Of a DNA stretch of 64,000 nucleotides, positions 1-7,438 are shown piece after piece. The stretch is from Mycolicibacterium rhodesiae NBB3. GTDB taxonomy: Bacteria; Actinomycetota; Actinomycetes; Mycobacteriales; Mycobacteriaceae. Location of the stretch: NCBI RefSeq assembly GCF_000230895.2, contig NC_016604.1, positions 3,906,001 to 3,970,000 of the forward strand, given 5' to 3'. The position numbers and the translations under genes are program-made. Each line of letters starts with the position of its first letter. Within the stretch, counting starts at the first letter, position 1. Under the pieces are notes generated by a model. The model saw only the letters and a program-made list of their open reading frames with translations. It was not told the DNA's origin and ran no database searches.

Positions 1-577
1 ACTGCCAAACGGTGTAGTAGCCCAGCCATTTCGGCAGCACGTTGTTGTTGTCGAGAATGATCGCCAGGCCGAAGGCCATCCACATGACGCAAAAGCAGCC
101 GAGCGAGCCGATAAAGGCCAGGTAGCCGAAGTCATAGAGCATCGCCAGCGTCGACGGCTCATAGCCGGAGCGAAACGCGCCGAGGCCGAAGCAGAACAGC
201 GGGAAAAGCATGCCGACGATCGTGCCGGTCATCGATCCGATCATGACCGAGTAGCGGAACACCGGGCTGACCGACATCCGTTTGATCTGGATCAGATAGA
301 CGGCGTTGCCCACCGGCGCGAGACCGAAGCACAACGTCAGGATCGCGCAGGCGATGAGCAGTGTGTGGGACTGCATGAACTCGACAACCGCGGGGACGGG
401 ACTGTTTGGAGGCCGAGGCGGCATCATCCAACTCAGCGGCACGAACACGATGCCGAAGATGTTGAAGAAGATCGGAACGATCCAGAACGCAATCCACTGA
501 TCCCGCTTGCGATTCCGTGGCCGTGGTGGTGCGGATTCCGCCGGGGATTCGGGTGCGGTGATGACGGTGTCGCTCAT
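1..577 (-). CDS. Multipass membrane protein of unknown function, 3' end cut by window edge
   Basis: Open frame of 192 codons that runs off the left edge, so the C-terminus is missing. Four hydrophobic segments are visible, at about residues 29-52, 72-95, 108-134 and 147-175, after a charged proline-rich N-terminus. The start is fixed by an ATGA overlap with the stop of the upstream gene at 574-1344, which points to translational coupling. The two proteins are paralogues: both have an F-x-Y segment, a Gly-Thr pair, a G-x-x-AFR motif, a Leu-rich segment and a P-x-W near the end in the same order. No enzymatic motif is visible. I do not recognise the family; a role in transport or sensing would be a guess. 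Confidence 0.75.
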   Translation of the reverse strand, partial: MSDTVITAPESPAESAPPRPRNRKRDQWIAFWIVPIFFNIFGIVFVPLSWMMPPRPPNSPVPAVVEFMQSHTLLIACAILTLCFGLAPVGNAVYLIQIKRMSVSPVFRYSVMIGSMTGTIVGMLFPLFCFGLGAFRSGYEPSTLAMLYDFGYLAFIGSLGCFCVMWMAFGLAIILDNNNVLPKWLGYYTVWQ

Positions 578-1344
578 GCGAGACTCTCCCGCTCGTCGCC
601 CTGACGGTTCACCACGCCAAGCAGGACGAAGAACATCACGACGGCCCAGATCACGAGCACCGCGTTGCGCAGCATGAACGACACGGCGCCGTCCCACGCC
701 AGCGGCCCGGTCTTGTACAGGATCGAGAACGCGCTCGGGATCAGCAGCAGCGCGGCCGCCACGTTGAAATGCGCCACCCAGCGCGGGAATATCGGGTGCG
801 GCCGTTCGTCGAGGTAGATGCTCACCGCAAGGCAGAGGTTCTGCACCACGATGGTCCCGACGGGCGCGATGAAGAAGAACCACGCCATGTCGTTGAGCAG
901 ACTGATCAGCTGCGGGTCGCGGTCAGGCCGGAAGGCGGCGACGCCCCAGCAGTAGTCGGCGAGGATGAACGCGGTGGTGCCGACTCCGACGCAGATGATG
1001 TAGGCGTAGGTGAAGACGCTGCTCGATGTGGCGGTCCGCGATATCTGTACGGCAATGACCGCGAACAACGGCACCAGCGACCCGGCGATCAGGTTGCACA
1101 GGATCACGACTCCGAGGATTCCGGTGACGTTCTCGCTGAAGATCGCCGCGACTTGTTCGGGGCTCAATGTCGGTGACAACGGCGGGGAGAACAGCGGGAA
1201 CAAGAAGAAGCCGATCACGAACAGCGCCCCCGCGGGCGGAGCCGTCCACAGCATGATGCGTTGGCCGCGGGTCGTCATCGACACCGGGCCGCGCTTGTCT
1301 GCGCGAGCCCCAGCATCGTCTCGCTCGTTCGTGAGTTGGGTCAT
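574..1344 (-). CDS. Multipass membrane protein, paralogue of its downstream neighbour
   Basis: A 256-residue protein with about six hydrophobic segments (roughly 38-52, 74-98, 108-130, 151-177, 190-208, 227-245) and short hydrophilic ends. It is homologous by eye to the partial protein encoded just downstream, and the two genes overlap by ATGA. An internal ATG at residue 23 could be the true start; nothing upstream decides between them. The promoter side carries a 16-bp palindrome (1426-1441) with a partial second copy, so this pair is probably separately regulated from the flavoprotein gene upstream. No catalytic motif is seen and the function is unknown. Confidence 0.75.
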   Translation of the reverse strand: MTQLTNERDDAGARADKRGPVSMTTRGQRIMLWTAPPAGALFVIGFFLFPLFSPPLSPTLSPEQVAAIFSENVTGILGVVILCNLIAGSLVPLFAVIAVQISRTATSSSVFTYAYIICVGVGTTAFILADYCWGVAAFRPDRDPQLISLLNDMAWFFFIAPVGTIVVQNLCLAVSIYLDERPHPIFPRWVAHFNVAAALLLIPSAFSILYKTGPLAWDGAVSFMLRNAVLVIWAVVMFFVLLGVVNRQGDERESLA

Positions 1345-1402
1345 GCGGTTGTGTCCTCCCGGCTCGTGGACAGCACGAGGCTAGACCAGATTCGAGCGAT
1401 TA

Positions 1403-1441
1403 GTTGCCGATCGGCTACTTTATCAGTTGCCGATCGGCAAC
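1403..1441. promoter_or_regulatory. Palindromic operator-like element, one full and one partial copy
   Basis: GTTGCCGATCGGCAAC at 1426-1441 is a perfect 16-bp palindrome. The first 13 bases recur at 1403-1415, a 23-bp offset (about two helical turns). It lies 59-97 bp upstream of the membrane-protein pair and just past the stop of the flavoprotein gene. There is no loop or T-run, so an operator is more likely than a terminator. The cognate regulator is not identified. Confidence 0.55.
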
Positions 1442-1472
1442 CACAACCCCTCAGGTCTGCCGGGGCGGTCGC

Positions 1473-3077
1473 TCACCGCGTGCGAGCCGACACCGCCATG
1501 CCCGCGCGATAGCCGAATACCATTGCGGGTCCTAGTGTTCCGCCCGCACCGCCATATGCCTTCCCCGTCGCACCGGCCATCGCATTTCCTGCGGCGAACA
1601 GTCCTGGGATCGTGGCGCCGCTGACGTGCAACACCCGTCCGTCGCGGTCGGTGCGGGGACCGCCCTTGGTGCCCATCGCACCGATCGACACCGGGACGGC
1701 GTAGTACGGCGGGGTATCGATGGGGCCGAGCGTCTTTCCTGCGGAGGTGGTGGCGCTGTCGTCGCCCCAGTACCCGTCGTACGCGCTTGCGCCGCGGCCG
1801 AAGTCGGGGTCCCGTTCGTGGGCCACGTTGTCGTTCCAATGTGCGAGCGTGGCGGCCAGGCCGTCGGTGTCGATACCGGTCTTCTGGCCGAGCTCTGTCA
1901 GATCGGCCGATGGTGCGAACCAGTCGGGGGCCTCTTCTTCGGGCAGCACGCCGAGGAAGCCGTACCGCTTGAAGTGTTGGGAGTCGAAGACGATCCACGC
2001 CGGATCGTTCGCGTAGCCGCGTTTCGGGTCGAGGAAATGGAAAGGCCCCGCCATCGAGTTGTACTCGCCCGCCTCGTTGAGGAACCGCTTTCCCGCACGG
2101 TTGACGATGATGCTCCTGGGCCGCGTGCGTTCGAGTCGGACGCTGCGGCTGCGTGGGTGCCCTTCGAAGGTGTCGCCAGGCAGTTGAACGATCGGCACCC
2201 ACCACGCCTCGCCCATGTTGGCCAGGTCTGCGCCGTGCGCCATGGCCATGCGCAGGCCGTCGCCGGTGTTGTTGGGCGGCGACACCGCACCGCGCATCGG
2301 GCCACGTAGATATGCCTCGACCAGCTTCGAATCCCATTCGAATCCACCAGTACCCAGCACGACACCGCGGCGCGCGCGCACGTTGAACTCTTTGTCGCCC
2401 TGCGTGATTCGGACACCGGTGATACCGAGGGCGTCGGCGAAAAGCTCCACGGCACGCGCGTTCGTGTTCGGAACGACTCCGAGGTCGAGCAGCCCCTTGA
2501 GCAGTCCCGAGATCAGGGCGGTGCCCGCCACGCAGTAGTCGCCCGACTCATCGTCGACCGAGGCGTGGATACGCGCCCGAGTTTCGGCGTCGATGCCGAC
2601 GTTGCTGAAGTCGGCGGGAAACGACGTCACACGGTCACTCCACTCGCCTAGCCGGGACCGATCGAACGGTTTCGCGTTCAGCGACCGCCCGCCCGCCGGA
2701 CGTCCGCCGGGGAGTTCGGGCTTGTAGTCCGGAAAGCCTTCGGCCACTTCGAATTGCAATTCGCTGTGTTCCTCGACGAAGTCGAGCATCTCCGAGCCGG
2801 TGCGCACGAACGTCTCCACCAGATCGTCGTCCATGAAGCCGAGCGACTGCGCGCGCAGGTAGCTCATCGCGTCCTCGACGCTCAACTCGTCAGACGACCG
2901 GTTGTGCGACGGAATCCAGATGATGCCACCGGATACCGCGGTCGTGCCGCCCACCGTCGCGGCCTTCTCGTACACCTCGACGGAGGCTCCGTTGACCGCG
3001 GCCGTCAGTGCCGACGTCAGGCCGGCGCCCCCGCTGCCCAGCACGACGACGTCGACCTCGTGATCCCAATTGGTCAC
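1473..3077 (-). CDS. FAD-dependent 3-ketosteroid Delta1-dehydrogenase-like oxidoreductase
   Basis: A 534-residue flavoprotein of the fumarate reductase/KstD superfamily. The dinucleotide-binding GSGGAG motif is at residues 15-20, a GG-TT-SGG flavin contact at about 44-52, a second Gly-rich GTGGF segment near 241, and a C-terminal AYGGAGGTLGPAM segment. The Tyr-x-x-x-Gly in that last segment matches the catalytic Tyr and Gly described for KstD enzymes. Such enzymes introduce a double bond next to a ring ketone. The substrate is unknown; a steroid is not implied, because KstD-like proteins also act on other cyclic ketones. A GTG start with AAGGA about 10 nt upstream is used. It lies 28 nt downstream of the IclR gene and is probably co-transcribed with it. 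Confidence 0.82.
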   Translation of the reverse strand: MTNWDHEVDVVVLGSGGAGLTSALTAAVNGASVEVYEKAATVGGTTAVSGGIIWIPSHNRSSDELSVEDAMSYLRAQSLGFMDDDLVETFVRTGSEMLDFVEEHSELQFEVAEGFPDYKPELPGGRPAGGRSLNAKPFDRSRLGEWSDRVTSFPADFSNVGIDAETRARIHASVDDESGDYCVAGTALISGLLKGLLDLGVVPNTNARAVELFADALGITGVRITQGDKEFNVRARRGVVLGTGGFEWDSKLVEAYLRGPMRGAVSPPNNTGDGLRMAMAHGADLANMGEAWWVPIVQLPGDTFEGHPRSRSVRLERTRPRSIIVNRAGKRFLNEAGEYNSMAGPFHFLDPKRGYANDPAWIVFDSQHFKRYGFLGVLPEEEAPDWFAPSADLTELGQKTGIDTDGLAATLAHWNDNVAHERDPDFGRGASAYDGYWGDDSATTSAGKTLGPIDTPPYYAVPVSIGAMGTKGGPRTDRDGRVLHVSGATIPGLFAAGNAMAGATGKAYGGAGGTLGPAMVFGYRAGMAVSARTR

Positions 3078-3105
3078 GTGCTGAATCCTTTCGCGCTGGC
3101 GTTCC

Positions 3106-3849
3106 TCAGGACAGGATCGCGGACAGTTCGTTGGCCGCCTTGATCACCGCAGCTTTGCCGTCCATCACCACGTCCTCTCGGTGGGAGATGAGGTTGATGC
3201 ACGTCGGCGGCGACGGCGGCTGTCTGCGTACCGGTACGGCTAGGCCGAAGGTGTTCGGCTCGACCTCGCCGTGGGTGGTGACCCACCCCTGCTGGCGTGT
3301 CTGAGGAACGAGGTCACGTTCGCCGGGCCGTGGCGGCATGCTCGCCAGCAGCGCAATGCCGGCCGCGCCCCGGTCGAGCGGGTAGCGGCTGCCCTCGTGG
3401 AAAGCGAGTTGGTAGTACACGTTGGTCGGCACGATCACCGCGATGGCGACCTGCTGATCGCCCTCGGCGACGAGCAGTGACACCGTGCTGCCCAGTTCGT
3501 CCGCCAGTGCGCGCAGGATCGGCAGACTCAGTTGGCGTACATGGTTGTCGAACGACGCACCGAGCACCGCGAGCGCTGCCGCCGCCCGATAGCGGCCGTC
3601 TTCGCCCTTGGCCACGAAGCGAAATTGGGACAGCGTGGACAGCAGGCGGTACGCGATCGTCCGGTGCACGCCGATGTCGTCGGCGACCTGTTGAGCGGTC
3701 AAACCCGATCGGGACGTCGCCACCAACTGCAGAGCGGCCAAACCGCGCGCCAACGTCTGCGACCCGGGCGCCCCGGTCGGCGCGCCATTGGGGCTGGCCC
3801 CGCCGACCGATTCAGACCCGACCGAACCAGGCCCAACCGAACCAGACAT
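3106..3849 (-). CDS. IclR-family transcriptional regulator
   Basis: A 247-residue protein with an N-terminal winged helix-turn-helix (about residues 30-90, including GLTAQQVADDIGVHRTIAYR) and an IclR effector-binding domain after it. The first 28 residues are a Gly/Ser/Ala low-complexity tail with repeated GSVG. An upstream in-frame start at 3882 exists, but the ATG at 3849 has an AGGAAGG ribosome-binding site, so I prefer it. It is divergent from the ring-cleavage operon at 3988, with a perfect palindrome between them, and probably controls that operon and the downstream KstD-like gene. IclR proteins commonly control aromatic catabolism and respond to pathway metabolites. The effector is unknown. 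Confidence 0.88.
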   Translation of the reverse strand: MSGSVGPGSVGSESVGGASPNGAPTGAPGSQTLARGLAALQLVATSRSGLTAQQVADDIGVHRTIAYRLLSTLSQFRFVAKGEDGRYRAAAALAVLGASFDNHVRQLSLPILRALADELGSTVSLLVAEGDQQVAIAVIVPTNVYYQLAFHEGSRYPLDRGAAGIALLASMPPRPGERDLVPQTRQQGWVTTHGEVEPNTFGLAVPVRRQPPSPPTCINLISHREDVVMDGKAAVIKAANELSAILS

Positions 3850-3903
3850 GGCGCCTTCCTGACTTTCCTTGACATCCACCACTCAGGAGAGTGATGCTCT
3901 GAC

Positions 3904-3969
3904 TATAGTGCACATGGACGTGCGATAAATGAGCATAGTGCTTACAAAATACGAGAATTGAATTCTCGT
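3904..3969. promoter_or_regulatory. Divergent regulatory region with perfect palindrome
   Basis: ACGAGAATT-G-AATTCTCGT at 3951-3969 is a perfect inverted repeat with a one-base centre. It lies 19 nt before the start of the ring-cleavage operon and about 100 nt before the IclR start. Upstream, TATAGTGC (3904-3911) and CATAGTGC (3934-3941) are direct repeats 30 bp apart, about three helical turns. This is the probable IclR operator region. The assignment is by position only. Confidence 0.6.
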
Positions 3970-3987
3970 CGTCAAGAGAGGTGACGA

Positions 3988-4869
3988 GTGTCGGAATCGA
4001 CTCCGTTGCTCGACTTCGAGAGCGTCTGGAGCGACCTCCAGGGCGTCGCGTTCTCGCAGGGTTACATCGACGCCGGTGGTGTGCGGACCCGCTACCTGCA
4101 CGCCGGCGACGCGAACAAGCCGGCGCTGATCTTGTTGCACGGCTCCGGCGGTCACGCCGAGGCTTACGTCCGGAACCTGGATTCGCACGCGGAGCACTTC
4201 TCGACGTGGTCCATCGACATGCTGGGTCACGGCTATACCGACAAACCCGGACACCCACTGGAAGTGCATCACTACGTGTCCCACCTGATGGCGTTCCTCG
4301 ACGCGATCGGCGCAGACCGGGCGCACATCAGCGGCGAGTCCCTCGGCGGCTGGGTCGCCGCGCGCGCCGCCGCCGATCATCCTGACCGGATCGACCGTCT
4401 GGTGCTCAACACTGCGGGCGGATCGCAAGCGGACCCCGAGGTGATGAAGCGGATCATCACCTTGTCGATGGCGGCCGCCGAGAACCCGACGTGGGAGACC
4501 GTCCAGGCGCGCATCAAATGGCTGATGGCCGACAAGTCCAAGGACTACGACGACATCGTCGCCAGTCGCCAGCGCGTATACCGCCAGCCCGGATTCGCCG
4601 CCGCGATGAAGGACATCATGGCGCTGCAGGATCCCGACATTCGCGCGCGAAACCTGCTCGGGCCGAAGGAGTACGGGTCGATCACGGCTCCGACCATGGT
4701 GGTGTGGACCAGCGATGACCCGACGGCCGACGTCGCCGAGGGCCGCCGCATCGCCTCGATGATTCCAGGAGCCCGCTTCGAGGTGATGCCCGGATGCGGA
4801 CACTGGCCGCAGTACGAGGACCCCAAGACCTTCAACCGCCTGCATCTCGATTTCCTGCTGGGACGCTAG
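3988..4869 (+). CDS. Alpha/beta hydrolase, MhpC/HsaD-like meta-cleavage product hydrolase
   Basis: A 293-residue alpha/beta-hydrolase. It has the HGSGG oxyanion motif at 51-55, nucleophile Ser118 in GESLG, an acidic residue at 243/244 (SDDP) and His272 in CGHWP. This spacing fits the C-C hydrolases that cut ring-opened meta-cleavage products into an acid and a dienoate. The GTG start has AGAGAGG 7 nt upstream. It heads the operon with MhpA- and MhpB-like genes, so hydrolysis of the MhpB product is the natural role. A second hydrolase of this kind lies in the same operon (13007-13846), so the two may act on different cleavage products or one may be an esterase or lactonase. Confidence 0.85.
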   Translation: MSESTPLLDFESVWSDLQGVAFSQGYIDAGGVRTRYLHAGDANKPALILLHGSGGHAEAYVRNLDSHAEHFSTWSIDMLGHGYTDKPGHPLEVHHYVSHLMAFLDAIGADRAHISGESLGGWVAARAAADHPDRIDRLVLNTAGGSQADPEVMKRIITLSMAAAENPTWETVQARIKWLMADKSKDYDDIVASRQRVYRQPGFAAAMKDIMALQDPDIRARNLLGPKEYGSITAPTMVVWTSDDPTADVAEGRRIASMIPGARFEVMPGCGHWPQYEDPKTFNRLHLDFLLGR

Positions 4870-4872
4870 GCC

Positions 4873-6570
4873 ATGACCGAAGAGGTGGACGTCGTCATCG
4901 TCGGGGCCGGACCGTCAGGTCTGACCTTGGCGAACATCCTTGGGCTGCAGGGTGTCCGGACGCTGATCGTCGAGGAGCGCGACACACTCATCGACTACCC
5001 GCGCGGTGTCGGACTCGACGACGAGGCGCTCCGCACCTTTCAGTCCATCGGCCTGGTCGATCGGGTTCTGCCGCACACCGTGCCGAACCAGATCCTGCGA
5101 TTCTTCGACGCAAAACGTCGGCTGCTCGCCGAAATGGCGCCGCCCGACGCACGTTTCGGCTGGCCCAAGCGCAACGGTTTCGTCCAGCCGATGGTCGACG
5201 CCGAGTTGCACGGCGGACTTGACCGTTTTGACCACGTCGAGGTCCGGTGGGGTCACCGCATGGAGAACTGCATCGAAACCTCCGACGGCGTCACACTCGA
5301 ATTCGCCGACGGCAAGGATCCGGTGCGTGCCCGCTATGTCGTCGGATGTGACGGCGGGCGCAGCGCCACCCGGCGGCTGATGGGGGTGTCTTTCGACGGG
5401 ACGACCTCGTCGACCCGCTGGCTGGTGGTCGACGTCGCGAATGATCCGCTGGGGCACCCGAACAGCGAGGTGGGAGCCGACCCCAAACGCCCGTACGTGT
5501 CGATCTCGATCGCACACGGCATCCGCCGCTTCGAATTCCTGATCCACGACGACGAGTCCGACGAACTCGCCGACGATCCGGCATTCGTCAGACAGATGCT
5601 CGCGCAGCGAGTTCCGCATCCCGATCGTGTCGACATGATCCGCCATCGCGTGTACACCCATCACTCCCGCATCGCGGGCTCCTTCCGCAAGGGGCGACTG
5701 ATGCTTGCGGGCGATGCCGCACACCTGATGCCCGTGTGGCAGGGCCAGGGCTACAACAGCGGTATCCGCGATGCCGCGAACCTGGGGTGGAAGCTCGCCG
5801 CGGTGGTCACCGGCCAGGCCGGCGACGCGCTGCTGGACACCTACGACATCGAGCGGCGCAAGCATGCACGCGCGATGATCGACCTGTCCACCATGGTGGG
5901 GCGCGTCATCTCGCCGACGAATCGGCGGGTGGCCGCGCTGCGCGACCGCGTCATCCATGGCGCGTCGCTCGTGCCCACCCTGAAACGCTATGTGTTGGAA
6001 ATGCGTTTCAAGCCGATGCCGCGGTATCAGCAGGGCGCCGTGTTCCACGCCGAGGCGAGCGACAGTGCTTCCGGGGGAATCTCGCCGACCGGAACGTTGT
6101 TCATCCAGCCGCGGGTCGACACTCGCGCGGATCAGAATGTCCTGCTCGACGATGTGCTCGGCACGGGCTTCGCGGTGCTGTGCTGGAGCAACAACCTGCG
6201 AGCCGTCCTCGGCGACGAGGCGTTCTGCCGCTGGAAAGCGTTGGGGGCCAGGTTCATCGAGGCGCGCCCGATGACTCAGCTGCACTGGCCGGGCCACGAC
6301 GACACCGACGTGATGGTCGTCGGTGACCGCACGGGTGCGCTGAAATCCTGGTTCGACGTCTACACCGACTCCGTGCTGTTCGTGCGGCCCGACCGTTGCA
6401 TCGCAGGCGCGTGCATCGCCCAGCGCGCACCCGAAATGAGTGCATCGCTTTTCGACGTTCTCTGTCTCACCAGGGAAGGAGGCTCGAGTTCTCATGACGA
6501 ACCTGGCTCTGTGCTGCATGTCGCACAGCCCACTGCTGAACCTTCCGGGACCGTCGCAGGATCTTCTTGA
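4873..6570 (+). CDS. FAD-binding aromatic hydroxylase, MhpA-like
   Basis: A 565-residue class A flavoprotein monooxygenase. The FAD-binding GAGPSG is at residues 11-16, a CDGGRS segment near 160 matches the DG motif, and GDAAHLMPVWQGQG near 282 is the GD motif. Length and layout fit 3-(3-hydroxyphenyl)propionate hydroxylase (MhpA) and related phenol hydroxylases, which use NAD(P)H and O2 to make a catechol. The gene directly precedes an MhpB-like ring-cleavage gene and its last 77 nt overlap that gene, which supports a hydroxylation-then-cleavage order. The C-terminal tail reads through the overlap and is Ser/Pro-rich. The phenolic substrate cannot be read from sequence. Confidence 0.87.
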   Translation: MTEEVDVVIVGAGPSGLTLANILGLQGVRTLIVEERDTLIDYPRGVGLDDEALRTFQSIGLVDRVLPHTVPNQILRFFDAKRRLLAEMAPPDARFGWPKRNGFVQPMVDAELHGGLDRFDHVEVRWGHRMENCIETSDGVTLEFADGKDPVRARYVVGCDGGRSATRRLMGVSFDGTTSSTRWLVVDVANDPLGHPNSEVGADPKRPYVSISIAHGIRRFEFLIHDDESDELADDPAFVRQMLAQRVPHPDRVDMIRHRVYTHHSRIAGSFRKGRLMLAGDAAHLMPVWQGQGYNSGIRDAANLGWKLAAVVTGQAGDALLDTYDIERRKHARAMIDLSTMVGRVISPTNRRVAALRDRVIHGASLVPTLKRYVLEMRFKPMPRYQQGAVFHAEASDSASGGISPTGTLFIQPRVDTRADQNVLLDDVLGTGFAVLCWSNNLRAVLGDEAFCRWKALGARFIEARPMTQLHWPGHDDTDVMVVGDRTGALKSWFDVYTDSVLFVRPDRCIAGACIAQRAPEMSASLFDVLCLTREGGSSSHDEPGSVLHVAQPTAEPSGTVAGSS

Positions 6571-7438
6571 CGACATCGAGTCCGCCCTCGGCGCGGCGCG
6601 TGGCTTCGTCGCGGACTTCGACCCCGAACTGGTCGTGGTCTTCTCGCCGGACCACTACAACGGGTTCTTCTATCGAACGATGCCGCCGTTCTGCATCGGC
6701 ACGGCCGCACAGGGCGTCGGCGACTACGGGACTCATGCGGGCCCACTGGACGTGCCCGAGGACATTGCGACCGACTGCGCCCGTGCGGTTCTCGAATCGG
6801 GTGTCGACGTGGCGCTGTCGGCCAGCATGGACGTCGATCACGGCACCGTGCAGCCGCTGGAAAAGCTCTTCGGCGATGCGACGTCGAGACCGGTGATCCC
6901 CATCTTCATCAATTCGGTCGCCACCCCGCTCGGCCCGCTTCGGCGTGTCCGTGCGCTCGGCGCCGCTGTCGGAACCTACCTGGCGACGCTGGGGAAGCGG
7001 GTCCTGGTCGTGGGATCCGGTGGCCTATCGCATGATCCGCCGGTGCCGACCCTGGCCACCGCACCGCCCGCGGCGCTCGCGCGCATCGTGGGTGGGGAGC
7101 CGATGACCCCGGAGCAACGGCAGGCGCGGCAGGTGGCGGTGATGGACGCGGCGCAGGCCTTCGCCCAGGGCGAGGGCCCGCTGCAACCGCTGAACCCCGA
7201 GTGGGATCACGCGTTTCTCGACCTGGTCGACGCGAACCGCCTCGACGAGGTGGATGCCTGGTCGAACAGCTGGGTCGAGCAGCAGGCGGGCCACTCCGCA
7301 CACGAAATCCGCACCTGGATCGCGGCCTTCGCCGCGCTGGCGGCGCACGGCCGGTATGAGACGGCAAACGGGTTCTACCGTGCGGCACCCGAATTGATCG
7401 CCGGTTTCGCCGTGAGGACGGCGGTGTGCAAGCCGTGA
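6494..7438 (+). CDS. mhpB: Class III extradiol dioxygenase, MhpB-like
   Basis: A 314-residue LigB-superfamily ring-cleavage dioxygenase, the same length as E. coli MhpB (2,3-dihydroxyphenylpropionate 1,2-dioxygenase). His11, His54, His116 and His180 fall in conserved positions; His116 (DVDHGT) and His180 (SGGLSH) correspond to the acid-base pair His115/His179 of MhpB. The enzyme uses Fe(II) to open a catechol next to its hydroxyls. I chose the ATG at 6494 because AAGGAGG sits 11 nt upstream and the protein then aligns from its first residue; an earlier in-frame ATG at 6440 would add 18 unsupported residues. It overlaps the hydroxylase gene by 77 nt. Its physiological catechol may differ from the E. 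coli one. Confidence 0.88.
   Translation: MTNLALCCMSHSPLLNLPGPSQDLLDDIESALGAARGFVADFDPELVVVFSPDHYNGFFYRTMPPFCIGTAAQGVGDYGTHAGPLDVPEDIATDCARAVLESGVDVALSASMDVDHGTVQPLEKLFGDATSRPVIPIFINSVATPLGPLRRVRALGAAVGTYLATLGKRVLVVGSGGLSHDPPVPTLATAPPAALARIVGGEPMTPEQRQARQVAVMDAAQAFAQGEGPLQPLNPEWDHAFLDLVDANRLDEVDAWSNSWVEQQAGHSAHEIRTWIAAFAALAAHGRYETANGFYRAAPELIAGFAVRTAVCKP

Noticed and set aside
4915..6576. A 553-codon open frame antisense to the hydroxylase gene
   Set aside because: High-GC antisense frame with no domain and Arg/His-rich composition; the + strand gene explains the region. The same applies to the 549-codon antisense frame at 53971-55620.
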